This document shows, piece by piece, positions 1 through 12,037 of a DNA stretch of 64,000 bases (its first letter is position 1; the number at the start of each line of letters is the position of its first letter). The notes beneath the pieces are model-generated. The model saw only the letters and a list, made by a program, of their open reading frames with translations. It was not told where the DNA came from and ran no database searches. Both the position numbers and the translations under genes were made by a program. Origin of the DNA: Galdieria sulphuraria (Eukaryota > Rhodophyta > Bangiophyceae > Galdieriales > Galdieriaceae); the NCBI RefSeq assembly GCF_000341285.1, contig NW_005178438.1, positions 89,848-153,847 on the forward strand. Direction: 5' to 3'.

Positions 1-562
1 ATGATTACTTATCAAAACATCGAAGTCAACCAACAGACCACATCTGACTGTCTCCTGTCTTCTTTCCAGCAATAGACAATCCAACGCATTGTTCTCCTGA
101 AATACTTTCGTAAACAAAACTGAAGAAATATGAGAAACGCAAAAAGTACTTCAACCTGATTTACATCTTTCGACAAACGCTTTCTCTTTGTGAATACAGA
201 GATGGATGAGTTCGTTTGAGGCTTGATCTCTTCTATACTACTTTCCACTTCCCAATCTGCGAGAAAAACTTTTAGTCTTTCGGATACAAGTAAATCAAAG
301 AAATACCTGCGATTCCATGAAATGAACTAGTATCAGCATAGTGCAAAGTTGATTCTTGACTACTATCATAACCGAGACCTTGTCGTCCCAATACTTTCTT
401 CGGCGAGATGGGTTGTAAAATACCACTTTCAAAGCGTCCTTCGTCTCATCTTTAGAACAGCTAACACCAATCAATGAGGAAACTACCTATTCTTTCCCGA
501 AACCCCATCTTCTTCAAGATAGCAAGACCTTTGTTGGTTGTTGCTTTCTCATCTTGTGTCAT
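1..562 (-). CDS. G-patch domain protein, cut by the window edge
   Basis: Minus-strand gene whose 3' part lies left of the window. The likely start ATG at 562 opens MTQDEKATTNKG, followed by a G-patch-like segment with GLAILKKMGFRE, then (across a short intron near 500) ESGILQPI and GRQGLGYD. Later exons read DSSQESTLHYADTSSF and FTKRKRLSKDVNQVE, with small introns near 290 and 140. G-patch domains bind and activate DEAH helicases or sit in RNA-processing enzymes. CMTR1 cap methyltransferases also begin with one, but no methyltransferase motif is visible here. The frame is open upstream to 679, so an earlier start is possible. The central GLG of the domain is not seen in my splice model, so one junction may be wrong. 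Confidence 0.55.
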
Positions 563-1513
563 TCCGAATGACTGTTGGCTTTGTCGGACCGCCAAAATTG
601 AATTCCAAAATTGTATTCTGACACATTGTCCTTCGTCCTTTATTTGTGCATAACACAGCAACAGATAAAAAGCAAGCAAATTTTATTCGAAACCAATGTC
701 TTTAATACTGTATAAAGCTATTTCAATAATATTTCGTCGATAACTTGATCGTAGTTTCGAAATGACTCTCGAATTTTTGAAATGTTTATTCTTCGTTTCT
801 GGGACAATGGTCTGATTACAACTCTCTCTTAATATAGACATAATAGAGTGGCAATGCAAATTATACACAATATTGAAAGCTTTCCTACATGAGAATTGGA
901 AGCAACTTTAATATCATAGTTCTTCCAATAACTTTGTTGTTAGTAATGTTAATCGAAAGACTACTGACGCACTTTTTGCCTCTTTATGCAAGTCATACCA
1001 AATAATAGATAAGTGAGAGAGTTAGCTTCCAATTCCAATGAGACTGGTTCATGCCGTTGGCTTCTGTTAAATCCTTCCTGCCATCATTCGATAATCAACT
1101 CTCAGTAATTATAATTTTGCAGTCTGACGTTGACTATTCCTTATTTTAAGAAGGAGTTTTAACGAATGTGTCTTGTCCAAAAAACGAAAACGGACATTAA
1201 ATTCCATTCTTGCTATAGTGTTGAAAAACTCTTACCTTAGGGATGCAAGATAGTAACAGATTCCTTCAAATCACTTTTATAGACAAGGAATTATTTCCTG
1301 GCTGGCATGGTAACTAACTTCACCATTTCTTTCAAGACACACCCTAATCTTGAAGGTAGCTTTATTTTCTTTCCAACAATGAATTTCCTACAACAAAAGA
1401 TTTATGTGATTTTGATGAATGTGCTGATATAAAAAATAGAAGATATTCACAAAAAGCATCTCGTACTAAGCATTCTTATGATTTCCTTTAGGAGCTGAAG
1501 ATTTTCGTTTGTG
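563..1513. other. Spacer between two divergent genes, no gene recognised
   Basis: About 950 bases, AT-rich. It holds the upstream regions of the G-patch gene (leftward) and of the cycloisomerase gene (rightward). Short open frames occur on the minus strand (683-868 and 1447-1674) but show no domain or biased composition, and the second overlaps the real cycloisomerase exon antisense. I see no RNA gene or repeat. Confidence 0.5.
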
Positions 1514-2419
1514 ATGGCCACTCGAGACCCGACACCATCGAATGTTGTATCTAAACAGAAACTTCTTGAAAGTTGGTTCGCTGCAGATGAAAGTAAGAGA
1601 TGGTGCGAGAAGGTTTTTTTAGTTGTGACTCCTTTAAGTATTGCTTCTTTGGTTTTGGGTTTGGTTGGTAGCAAAGGTTACAAGGTAGTTGTCTTGACTC
1701 GTGGGAGGCTGGTACTGACGTCGTAGCAACTTTAGTATTGTGGAAAGAACGAATACTTGCTGTTCTCTCTCCTAATGGCAGCACCCTGCTTTATAGTACC
1801 ATTGTTGCTCAGTTGTAGCGAAGACAAGAAGAGAGCTTTTTCTCAGCGTTTTTGGATCAAAGCCAATTTATGGAATTTGGTGTTTGGCTATATTGGAAAC
1901 TATTTTTGGACTCACTACTTTTATCAACTTCTTGGAGCTCATTATACTTTTGAGTCGTATTACTGGAACCATGTACCTATTCCGTGTTACCTAGCGACAC
2001 ATGCCTATTTCTGTTTTTATCATACATTTGCTACAATAATTCTGCGGCGAGTTGTCAAAAGCACAGAAAGACAGTCAGTGCTTATACAGACTCTGATAAA
2101 GTGGCTATTCATTCTTCTATTAGCATATGCAACAGCAGTCGCGGAAACAGTAACTATCGCATGGTTTCCGTATTATTCATTTGATAACTGGGAAAAAATG
2201 GTTTATTTTGGATCTGTATTCTATGCAATATACTTTGTGGTTAGTTTTCCAATGTATTACCGTATTGACGAAGACCCTCAGCACGATTGGAATCTAACAG
2301 CAGTAGTGTTGGATAGTTTTGCCGCAGCAATGATTGTTACAGTTTTGCTTGATTTGTGGAGAATATTTATTGGTTCGTTGAATGGTTCGCAATTTCAAGG
2401 TATTCCCTTCATTTTGTAA
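1514..2419 (+). CDS. CPI1: Cycloeucalenol cycloisomerase (CPI1)
   Basis: Opens the 9-beta,19-cyclopropane ring of cycloeucalenol on the plant-type cycloartenol sterol route, in the ER membrane. Two exons, 1514-1684 and 1736-2419, with a 51-base GT-AG intron; the joined product is 284 residues, close to plant CPI1. The sequence follows the plant enzyme along its length: KANLWNLVFGYIGNYFWTHY, LGAHYTFESYYWNHVP, THAYFCFYH, AETVTIAWFPYYSF, FYAIYFVVSFPMYYRID and AMIVTVLLDLWRIFIG, with several membrane spans. The start is the ATG at 1514, preceded by an in-frame GTG. The gene implies that this alga makes sterols through cycloartenol. Confidence 0.93.
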
Positions 2420-2939
2420 AAATGAGGATATTATTTTTTACATCACAAGCCAGAATTTTGCATCCAATCAAAGAACTCTTTAAAATATAAAATTCGAGCA
2501 CAAATTTAAAGTTTGAAAATCAAAGTTGAAAAAGAAATCATGAAAGATACAGTGCTGATATAATAATTCCATTTTTTTCATAATTTAAATAATTTTAACC
2601 ATCGAGAGCAAAATAGAATTGCTAAATTATTTTCAAAGTAAATTCCAAAAGATTAAATTATTGAGCAGATTTAGTAAGATTATGCCATCCATTATTTTCG
2701 ATTATGCAAAAGTTAACATATGTTTAATGTAAAAATTATTCTCTTGTACAACGAAGAATATGATTTGGCATCTCACATGCGGCTGGTTGTAAAAGTTTGT
2801 TCAGTTTCAACAGTTCTATTTGTTCAATTTTTAAATAAAATAATAAAATTTTGCGTCATTCTTTTTTAAACAAACAAAAAGAAATAAAATTAATTTAAGA
2901 AAAACAAGTATCAAAGCAAAAACCGGTAAGAACGACAGT
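2420..2939. other. AT-rich convergent spacer
   Basis: 520 bases between the stops of CPI1 (plus) and the MED21-like gene (minus). Strongly AT-rich with A/T runs, as expected for two 3' UTRs and their polyadenylation signals. No open frame or RNA gene seen. Confidence 0.6.
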
Positions 2940-3419
2940 TTAAGAGCTACCGATGTGCGCTCCAAAAAAAGGGTCGCTTTCCAGAGTTTGAGTCAGAAGT
3001 GCTTCTGCTTGTTTCAACTCGAGCACAACTTCTTCCAGCAACCGGTTAACTTCTTTTAATTTGTTTTCAGCTTCTTGGGTTTTCTTAAGAAATAGTGTTA
3101 GACCAAGGAAAGTAGGGCAAAGACTCCAGCAAACCTTTTGCAACCTTTGTGCTTTTGTTGGTTGCAATTCAGCAAGGGAAGCTATATAGCAATCGAGTTC
3201 CTTTGCCGAAGTTGCGAAGGTATTGGTTACCGCGTCCAGATCCAGATCTATTATTGGGAACAATAGGCAGCCAGTCTACAAGATGGTTAAGAAAAAGATA
3301 CCTGTAGTTGACGAATCTAACTGAATTGGAAAGTCACTTTGTACACCTTGGAAGATATCGACAGGGATTGCTCTTAAGATAACGTCCAAGTGCAACAGAA
3401 AGTCCGATAAACGTTCCAT
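2940..3419 (-). CDS. MED21: Mediator subunit 21-like protein
   Basis: Small helical protein resembling Mediator middle-module subunit MED21. It starts MERLSDFLLHLDVILRAIP (ATG at 3419) and, after a roughly 54-base intron, continues DLDAVTNTFATSAKELDCY, close to the conserved MED21 stretch around AKDIDVLIDSLP. A long coiled coil follows (KTQEAENKLKEVNRLLEEVV and LKQAEALLTQTLESD). The segment between LQ and KTQ (about 3085-3140) is bounded by GT and AG, in frame, and looks like a second intron. About 125 residues after splicing. Its start lies 47 bp from the divergent ERCC1 start. The assignment rests on one motif plus architecture. Confidence 0.6.
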
Positions 3420-3466
3420 GAAAGAGGGGAAAACAGCAGATTATGTAAATAGGGCTATAAAATTTG

Positions 3467-4408
3467 ATGGAAACAACAGAGGAAGATCACGAGTTTACGC
3501 AAGCGTTTCAGTTTCTAAAGGACTCGGAATTCTTCGAGACTCATGAAGAACAAGGAAGTGAAAGTGCGTCTTTATCTTCTCTTTCCTATTCTTTCTCGTC
3601 CAAAGCCAAGACCGACCTTATCATTGCTCAGGCAAAAGCAAACCATTTCATTGTGGTTAACCAAGCTACTCAGAAAAATAATCCTTTAAATGGTTTTATC
3701 AAACAGGTGCTTTGGAACTATGGAAACATTGTACCTGATTAGTAAGTCTCAAAACGGGTTAGTTTATGAGGCACTTTAGCTGCTCGTTGTCTCTCTAGTT
3801 TATTAGGTCGTTATACTTGTGCACTGTTTTTGCGTATTAGCCAACACCTTTTGACTCCGCAGTACATTTATGACCGTGTCAAAGCAATAGGAAAGCAATT
3901 TCGTTTGCGAATACTTGTATGTTTGATAGACGTAGAGGACTTTGAACTGGCTCTGAAAGAGGTCAGTTAGGTTGATTAGCTGTTGTGTTGGTTGATCTGT
4001 AGTGTTGTAAAAAACTAGGTTACAAAATTGTGTGTTTTTAGTGAGTTTACTTTGATTGTTACACGAAATGAAAAGGAAGCTGCGAGATATTTGGAAACCT
4101 ATTTTGCGTTGGAGAACAAACCGACAGATGTATTGAGAGAAAGAACGGAACAAGACTACATTTCCAAAGTGGAAAGTGCGTTGACGAGTATTCCGTCGAT
4201 CAATAAGACAGACGCTATGCAGCTTATTGCCAATTTTAAGACCGTGCATGCTTTGGTTAATGCCGATGTGAAGGTATGAAAGTTCCATTCCATACGTGAA
4301 CCCCAGTTGGATGTTTATCGATAGGAATTGAGCAAATGTCCTGGAATCGGTCCAACCAAAGTGCAACGTTTAAAGGAAGCCTTACAAATGCCATTTCGTA
4401 AGAAATGA
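3467..4408 (+). CDS. ERCC1: DNA repair protein ERCC1
   Basis: Non-catalytic partner of the XPF endonuclease in nucleotide excision and crosslink repair. Four exons: 3467-3741, 3799-3961, 4019-4273 and 4325-4408, with introns of 51-57 bases, giving 258 residues. The N-terminus is acidic. The central domain carries NPLNGFIKQVLWNYGNIVPD, YTCALFLRISQHLLTPQY and LCVFSEFTLIVTRNEKEAAR with YLETYFALENKP, matching ERCC1. The tandem HhH C-terminus has SINKTDAMQLIANF and LSKCPGIGPTKVQRLKEAL. The frame is preserved at every junction. The ATG at 3467 is chosen because the upstream in-frame TTG is not a normal eukaryotic start. Confidence 0.95.
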
Positions 4409-4994
4409 TCTTTTCCTTTGCTCACCAAATTTCGTCGTTGAAAAAGAGGATGACTGAATAGTTTGGATATTGGATAACAATCTTTCAGATATTATTTTAT
4501 CACCTCGTGTTTCGTAGAAACATCAGTGATCAACTTTCAAATATGTAAAGCACACTAATACTGTCTGTCATGATAGATAAACACAGCTGTTGGTCTTCTA
4601 AACTTGTCAGTTTTATTCAATCCATGTAGAAGGACAAGAGAGTCTACAATATTTCTAGTAGCATTGCTTTCACAAACTATATAAAATAAGAATAATCAGG
4701 CATTCATTTGTATCATTTTGTAAGAGGAAATGGTCCAACAATTGTGTCGAAGCCGTGAAACAACTTGAGGCTTATTCATAGGTGAAGCTCGACATTGTTC
4801 AAAAACCCGATTGCCATTATCGACCTGCTGTATTGATATATGACAAGTAAATAATGGAAAAGCTGTCTTATTAGACAAAGTCACTAGTGTTGTTACTGGA
4901 AAACATATTTTGAATAGATACAACACAGAAACTTGATTCCATCGTTTATATTTTGTTGTTCATATTCTTCTTCTTCTCCAACATAGACGTTAGA
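4409..4994. other. Convergent spacer ERCC1/RAD6
   Basis: 586 bases between two stop codons. It includes a 76-codon minus-strand open frame (4696-4926) with no recognisable domain and no matching splice context. I see no repeat or RNA structure. Probably 3' UTRs. Confidence 0.45.
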
Positions 4995-5698
<704 letters not shown>

Positions 5699-5870
5699 AA
5701 AAACTTCAGTCTCTCACACTTCCCAATTCACAAGAGAAGAGAAATTCCAACGGATGGTCAATGAGGGGAGCAGCATATAGCTATGGAGGGAAAGGCAGTT
5801 TTGATATAAAATGAACAATTTGAATAATATTAGTGCCAAGCCATCTTTATTCATGAGAGAATAGCACATA

Positions 5871-5893
5871 AGAGAGAGAGAGAGAGAGAGAGA
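5871..5893. repeat. (AG)n microsatellite
   Basis: A perfect run of AG dinucleotides, about 11 units, in the region upstream of RAD6. A minus-strand open frame across it (5851-6033) gets its Ser-Leu tail from the repeat and is not believed. Confidence 0.95.
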
Positions 5894-6482
5894 ATTCCAA
5901 TCAAAACATCTCTCTGGTACTCTTTAGGATATAAACACTCACTACAAGCTTCCGTAGAAGGTAATAAACAATAGTACATACTCGAGTCATTCCATTGAGA
6001 CCCAAAACTTTCCATTTTTAAAAAGAAATTCATGATTTAGAAATATTTTCTATGACTTTTCATCTACAATATAAAGGGCTTAGCCTCAAGAATGAGACTG
6101 GAATATAGATATTTATGAAGAAATGAGAATAGCAGTTCGGTAAAAAGTACACAACCCTGGAAATCTCCATCTAAAGGTGCACACCTTTATATCTATTATT
6201 TATAAACATTACAAAAAAACAATCCTATCGTTTTGAAATGTTACTAAGAGTATAGAGCACGACTTTGTATCACCCAACTGTACCCACCAAAGAGGTTAGA
6301 CATCGACAGGAGAATCAAGGATGATGCCAAGGGAATGCCCCAGACACTTTGGCTATGAAGAATGTCCTGATTTCCGTCGGTGAGACAAAATTGATTCGTG
6401 GCTATTTCGATACCGTTCAACTGATTAAGATAGTTCGTGGACGGGTGTTTTGAGTTGGTTTGGGCGCCACGTCTACTCTCTC
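5894..6482. other. Spacer between RAD6 and the bZIP gene
   Basis: About 590 bases. On the minus strand roughly 6251-6477 is open with a hydrophobic stretch (WGIPLASSLILLSMSNLFGG) but has no usable ATG and overlaps the start of the bZIP gene antisense. It could be an exon of an unrecognised gene or chance. No other feature seen. Confidence 0.35.
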
Positions 6483-7328
6483 ATGAGTCACTTGTTTGAA
6501 CGAATAAGTATTTCCTCCCTGGCATTGAGTGGAGAAGAAACTCCACTAGCAAGTTTCTTTTATTCGGTGGAAGAATCTTCTACTTGCACCACCACTACCA
6601 CAGAACAAGTGAATAAGATTGAAACATCTAAAGAAAACGGCAAACAAACATCCCCAAAGTTGGACCTAACAAGAAGCCACTCTGTCTGTTTCAAGGATTT
6701 ATCTTATCCATCTTCGTGGGGCTCAAGTTCTTCCAAAGGATACTCAGACTCCAAAGATTGTAGCTCACCGTCAACTGAAAGTGGAGAAAATAATTTATCG
6801 GACTGGAAAAAGAGACAATCCTTGGAAGCACTGTTGGAAGAAACAAAGAAAGAAGAAAGAAGGCTTCAACAAAGAGTTCAAAAGTTGATGGAAATGTTTG
6901 GGAAAGACAATGCTTTAGCTGTGTTCCACTCAGATACAGTATTGAGTAAAAGGAAAATGTATTTGAATAGTTCTGCATCCACTTCTGTTGTCATGTATCA
7001 CCAAAGGTAGGTAATGAATGTGTAGTACAATCCATACTTTATACATGAGATTGTATGGATAGGGAAAAATTTTCGGTCAACTTGTCTTCGTTGTCACCTG
7101 AGCAGATTAAGAAGAGAAGAAACAAGCAAAAACGTGAGTCCAAGCAAAGATGCCGACAATACAAAAGAGATCAAGTAAGATATGGTGTTCAAGTTCCATT
7201 TTAACCAACTGAAAGAGTCAACATAGCAACTTGCGGTTGAAAATAATATTCAATTATTAGAACGTGCTTCTATGATTCTATATCAACGAATTGACGAACG
7301 CTTGCAAACATTTAACCCAGAAAGATGA
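6483..7328 (+). CDS. bZIP-like transcription factor with a variant basic region
   Basis: Three exons (6483-7006, 7063-7174, 7227-7328), 245 residues, with all phases consistent. The N-terminal two thirds is Ser/Thr-rich and low in structure, followed by a helix with EALLEETKKEERRLQQRVQ. The C-terminus holds a basic segment, IKKRRNKQKRESKQRCRQYK, followed directly by a heptad-like QLAVENNIQLLERASMILY and QRIDERL. This looks like a bZIP basic region with zipper, but the register that fits best (KRESKQRCR against NRESARRSR) has Lys where the family has an invariant Asn. DNA binding is therefore an inference. First ATG used; the open frame extends slightly upstream from a TTG. Confidence 0.6.
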
Positions 7329-7420
7329 GATGCAACACATTAACTTGTTCGCTCAAACGATCCACTTTTGTTTTTACTGATATAAATACAATAAAATGAA
7401 AGAAGTAATTATGTACTTTG

Positions 7421-8900
7421 TTACGACACACATTTTCGATTCCGACTAAGATACTGTATCATGCCACGACATTTATATTGTTCTTTTGCTAATCGTCGTA
7501 CTTCCTATCATTTGTTAATCCTATTTTAAAGTGATTAGTCTTTCCATTCTACCTTTAAGAATACAGCCAAGTCTATCAAGTTCATTTCTAGAGCCTCGTC
7601 CAAAAGACACAACGCATCTTGAAGAGCAGAATCTTTGGCTCGATATTGCACAATCTATCCAACAAGGTTCAACTCAAAACAAAATGATCATTTTGCAAAC
7701 GTACTTTTCTCTGTACATTATCCGGAAAAATAATAATATCATCGATATCCAAAGTTCCCTTTAAATGCTAGGTAGGAATATTGTTGAGATATTACTGAAC
7801 AAATAACTATGTTTCCACAAAACTTGCCTTGTTCTCTTCCAACCACTGTCTTGTTTGTGTCAATTGTCTCTCAGTATTTGAAAATTCTCTTTCAGCGTCT
7901 ACTCGTGCAACCGAAATAGAATCCAAGCCTTAAGGGTGCTAAAATCAATCACTACTCACCATGTCAGTCATAACTCACCTTCTTGAATAGCTTCCGCACC
8001 TTTTTGTAACGCCTGTCTTACTTCCAATAGTTGTGAAATTTCAGTTTTACCTTTCTTTTCCGCATTCTCAAGTTGTCCCTTCACTTTTCCTGAAACCAAC
8101 GTAACCATTTCCCTATTATCAAGTTGGCTCAATTTTGAAGCCAATAAAAACTGAAACTACCTTCGATGTTCTTCTTCTGCAGAAACTCTTTGAGTGGGTG
8201 GTGTTTCCGCACGACAAGTTGGAGACACAGGTAAAGGCTTATTGACAATTTCCGCTGACTGTGAACGGCGGGAAGTTTTTGCAAAGACGGGAGGTTTTGA
8301 ACTAAAGATTGAAACCAACACTCCAATCAGACCAGCAATGCTATAAGAGGAGGGATCCCATTTTGCCAAATAAGTCAAGTTTACCTATTTGCACTCGTAA
8401 GCATCGGAAAGGAATAAAGCGAATGTTTTCTTACTAGTCCAGAAGTATCTACGTAAGGGTGGTCACTAGGAATATACATGTTGGGGGTTGGTGTAACGTA
8501 TACTAGAGGTGGGTAACTAGGATAGGGTTCTGGAATCCAAATGTCTACCGGAATATTGTACCCGTTTCCTTTATAACGAACAGCTACAGTACCACCCAAG
8601 CAACTAGAGACGCCTATTTAAAACGTACGACAGTTTTATGATGTCTTTTCTTACATTAGTCTAGAAACGAAACCGTTGTTGTGTGTGAGTGTGTCAACTC
8701 TTGCTACTAGAGAAGGGCACTGTCTGAGAGCCTCCTGACAGTCTTGTATAATACGAAGGTGGTTGTTGCGAGAATATGACTGCTCTGTTTCCAACTAGTC
8801 GTGTGTATATGTTTTCATTTTTATATTACCACGAAGCAGGTTTTCTTACCAACAAACGATTGACCGTTGAACTATGAACCAACAATCTTGGCGAACTCAT
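7421..8900 (-). CDS. VPS23: ESCRT-I subunit TSG101/VPS23 (UEV and steadiness box)
   Basis: ESCRT-I component that sorts ubiquitinated cargo into multivesicular bodies. Eight exons on the minus strand. Exon 1 (8850-8900) is MSSPRLLVHSSTVNRLL. The UEV domain follows: CQEALRQCPSLVARVDTLTH, GGTVAVRYKGNGYNIPVDIW, PEPYPSYPPLVYVTP, SDHPYVDTSGL and YLAKWDPSSYS. A short low-complexity linker leads to a coiled coil (GKVKGQLENAEKKGKTEI), and the C-terminus is a steadiness box: KDSALQDALCLLDEALEMNL, DLAVFLK, EVRRLAKEQYKCRG. About 340 residues. One intron (after LEENK, near 7826) begins AAG|GCAAGT and ends AG, a GC-AG intron. IST1, another ESCRT factor, is elsewhere in the window. Confidence 0.93.
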
Positions 8901-8909
8901 TTCTAAACA

Positions 8910-8927
8910 CCAATCAATCAATCAATC
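8910..8927. repeat. AATC tetranucleotide repeat just upstream of the VPS23 start
   Basis: CCAATCAATCAATCAATC on the plus strand, 9 bases upstream of the VPS23 start codon, so the transcript leader would carry GATTGATTGATTGATTGG. The identical 18-mer lies 3 bases upstream of the uS7 start (36428-36445). Confidence 0.9.
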
Positions 8928-9064
8928 TTTCTTATTATTTCCATTCGCATTCACGTCTCTTGGCCCAACCTTCGAGAATGGCCTTTTCCCAACACTTGTG
9001 GACACTTCAACAACCCCATTTATCCCACTTTATATTTCCCTCTCTACTAAACACAATGTTTTCT

Positions 9065-11190
9065 CTAAAACTGTGACATATCTCTACCAAACACTCTTGT
9101 CTTGAACCAATCAAACAATACTAAAACTCGATTGCGAAAAGATACTTGTTTAGTTACTACAAATTGTCAACAATGGAATAACTCTTGCTCACAAAGTATT
9201 GCACTTACTGTAAACAGACTGCCATAACAAATAAGTTAAAACACCAGCCATTTTGATCTTTTCCAGTCCAGTTTCAATCTGTGCCATCGCACGTTCTCTG
9301 CCGATATAAGCAAGAATACCCAGCGACAAAAACTGAAAAGGTTTTGCTACTTCAGGTGAGCCTCCTGGACGCCATTTCGCTAAGGGTGCAGTTGACTTTT
9401 CTTCCGACTATTGCTTGTTAGATGTGTATACGTATAACTGATAAACAAAGTTGATTACCTCGGGTACCGGACAGCTCAAGCAATAGTCGCGATTAAATAA
9501 ACGTGCTAAATACGCACCCTGTTGACCAGCGACTTGAGCAGTAGCAGGTAAAGGTACTATATTGGACAATCAATTCCATATGTATTTGAGTGTGTATTGG
9601 TTTCATAAATACCTGGTTCCATCGCTGCACAATCTCCTACAGCAAATACATTCAAAGCACCTTTTACTCGCAACCAGGAATCTACCAACAGTCGACCTCT
9701 AGCTTCCTATTTATTCCCAGTCAAACTCATCAAATTGAATATCGTTAGAAACATCAACCTTCTGTTCTGGGATCTTTGACAACAACAACCTTGTCAATGG
9801 TTGAGTTCCATTTCCTGCAGCCCAAACTGCTAAGCCATAAGGAATTTCCTTTCCATCCACCAGTCGAATATGCGTAGACGTCACTTCTACGGCACCCACA
9901 CTTTATATCACTTACAACCAATCACAAGTTATGAACGAACCTGTTACTCGAGCTTTAGTGATCACTTGAATATTACTTTGACGAAAATTCTCCAAAGCTT
10001 TCTCTTGTAAGGTACGGTCAAATTGCGTCAAAATGGAATCACCCGATTGCAATAAAAGCACTTGTACATCTCCAAATAATTTTGGATAGTATTTTTTCAA
10101 ATCCTGTACGAGAAAGTCATGTAGTTCTGCAGCAAACTCACAACCTGCACAATAATTGGTTGATTGTACTTTGTTAGATGTAATGCAAACTACTTACCAG
10201 TGGGGCCTCCACCGACCACAACAAAACTCAATAAACGACATTTCTCTTCTTTACTAATATCCGGAAAACTGGCCAACTCAAATCGTTCCACTATAGCTCT
10301 TCGAAGACCACGAGCATCCGATATTTCTTTTAGAAAATAACAATGTTCTTGTACACCTATTATTACGACATAAAGATTAAATCACTTTGTATCAGGTGCC
10401 TATATTTCTCCTACCTGGTGTTCCAAAAGTATTGGTAGCAGCACCAACTGCAATAACCAGATAATCATAAAATATCTGAAACTTTCTCTTTTCTCCAGGA
10501 ATATTGGACTCACACACTGCCACCTGGAAGAATATATACTATCATTTTCAGAATATTGCAAGGACACACTCCCAATACCTGTTTTTGAAGATCGACATCA
10601 ACGCAATGCGCTTCGAAATAGTCAACAAACGGGTTTGCTGTGCGAAAAGTTTCTACAATACTTCTAAATTCTACTGTTCCGACTGCAGTTGAAGGTAGCA
10701 TTGGGGTAAACAAGAAGTAGTTCCTGGGTGAGACGACTCTGACATCGTATTTCACTGTATCTATGACTTTTATCAGAGAATGTGCTGCCCAACCAGTTCC
10801 TAAGATAACCAAAGTTGGTTTTTTGGCTTGAGGATCTATTTTGGGAGGAAAGAATGTCCTATTAAAGTGCACCATAGCGTCATCGACTGTGTCTACCACG
10901 CGATTCAAAATGAGAGAAAAGAAAGAGTCCTCGTTTACCGAAGTTTCATTGCTCTAATTGTCAAAGTAAATAGGAGGCTAAATAAACGAGGAGACATTTA
11001 CTCTTTTGGTTTGGTTTTTTTCTTGAACAGGATCTTTCTGAGGTGTTGGAGTCTTTGGTAGCGCTGCAACCAAGTCTCTACTGGAATAAACTTTTCCAGT
11101 GCCTTTCTTTCTACATATTTCGGTCTTTCTTATTAAAGAATTCGTTTTCCAGTGGAAACTTGTATAGCTGTAGCTGACAAAACAAGCCAT
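9065..11190 (-). CDS. Type II (alternative) NADH:quinone oxidoreductase
   Basis: Rotenone-insensitive, non-proton-pumping NADH dehydrogenase that feeds the quinone pool in mitochondria or plastids. Multi-exon gene. The N-terminal exon, MACFVSYSYTSFHWKTNSLI, is basic and Ser-rich, suiting an organelle presequence. The first dinucleotide fold is LVILGTGWAAHSLIK, followed by SPRNYFLFTPMLPSTAVGTV; the second is FVVVGGGPTGCEFAAELHDF. Further family blocks are GLAVWAAGNGTQPLTRLLLS, NVFAVGDCA, FQFLSLGILAYIGRERAMAQ and a C-terminal WQSVYITKQVSFRNRVLVLF anchor helix. No EF-hand insertion is visible. Exon joins were checked at both ends; I did not trace every internal junction. Whether the target is mitochondrion or plastid cannot be told. 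Confidence 0.9.
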
Positions 11191-11228
11191 CAGTTGTGTG
11201 TAAGTCGTAATCAGAAAAATGTCAATGG

Positions 11229-11236
11229 ATGGCGCC
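11229..11236. promoter_or_regulatory. ATGGCGCC box upstream of the NADH dehydrogenase
   Basis: ATGGCGCC followed by TTTTTGT, 38 bases upstream of the NADH dehydrogenase start. The same core (ATGGCGC) recurs in other promoters of the window, for example at 17431 and 25401. The first five bases resemble a YY1-type core; binding is not shown. Confidence 0.4.
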
Positions 11237-11509
11237 TTTTTGTAAAAATCATTTTAATCACCAGCAGAAAGGCTTTCCTATTCTCATAAAAGCTTTTTCA
11301 ACCACAAAATATCGAAGTGGTCAACCAGTGTTCCCACTGTATACTATCTTCTATGTCTTCAAAAAAAGAAATGTCTCCTGTTTAGCCTTCGAAATATCTG
11401 TTCGATGTATTATCAAAGTGTGAGCGCACGAGATTCTCCAAACTTTGTGTTTATTACAAGAAATTGGGCTATTCGTTGTGGGTTTCTATTTGTACTCCCA
11501 AGAGAAATA

Positions 11510-11935
11510 CTAACGTCCACCAGCAGCCGATCCTCTAACTCGTCCACCACCACTTCCTCTACCTCTACCTCGTCCTCTTCCACGTCCTTTCGTTACTTCC
11601 TTGGCAATACTACCCCGTGGACGAATACTATCGTCAACCAGTAAAGAATCAACGTTGAGACTTTCTGGTAAGATAAAATAACGAATGGTACTTCCTCTCA
11701 AGCTCATGGCGTCCAACGTAACTGGATTCTTCCCACGAGGAGTCATTTTAACTGCTTTTAACGTAGTGTTCATATTGTGGTCCACTCCAGTTACTGTACC
11801 TTGAACAACGGTGCCATTCTTCAGTTCTACCGTTACAGTTTCACTATTTAGCTTCATTAAAAACCTAAAGAAGTTGATATAGAACCCTCAACAAAGAGAA
11901 CAATCATGCCTTCTTGTTTACCTCGTCAACTTCAT
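11510..11935 (-). CDS. SMD1: Small nuclear ribonucleoprotein SmD1
   Basis: Sm-ring protein of the spliceosomal U snRNPs. Exon 1 encodes only MKLTR (ATG at 11935), and after an intron of roughly 60 bases exon 2 continues [36 protein letters not shown] and [20 protein letters not shown] (Sm1 and Sm2 motifs). The tail [15 protein letters not shown] is the Arg-Gly run that is dimethylated in other eukaryotes. About 120 residues, the normal length. The first-exon call restores the MKLxRFLMKL start typical of SmD1. Confidence 0.95.
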
Positions 11936-12037
11936 ATTGAAAGGCAATATCTCCCACAATGTTCGTCGAAACTATAATGGCAAAGTTGCTCCTTTTTCAA
12001 TAAGAATCCAACAGCAATTCTTTTAATTGCGGACAAA

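Noticed and set aside
1-562. Identification of the G-patch gene as cap methyltransferase CMTR1
   Set aside because: Only the G-patch-like segment is in view; no methyltransferase motif can be read in the visible exons.
683-868. 61-codon minus-strand frame upstream of the G-patch gene
   Set aside because: No domain, no splice context linking it to the neighbour, composition like AT-rich spacer.
4696-4926. 76-codon minus-strand frame between ERCC1 and RAD6
   Set aside because: Lies between two convergent genes; no recognisable motif and no supporting promoter or splice pattern.
5851-6033. Minus-strand frame ending in Ser-Leu repeats
   Set aside because: The end is only the translated AG microsatellite; the rest has no domain.
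11405-11644. Ser/Thr-rich plus-strand frame
   Set aside because: It is the antisense of the Arg-Gly tail of SmD1.
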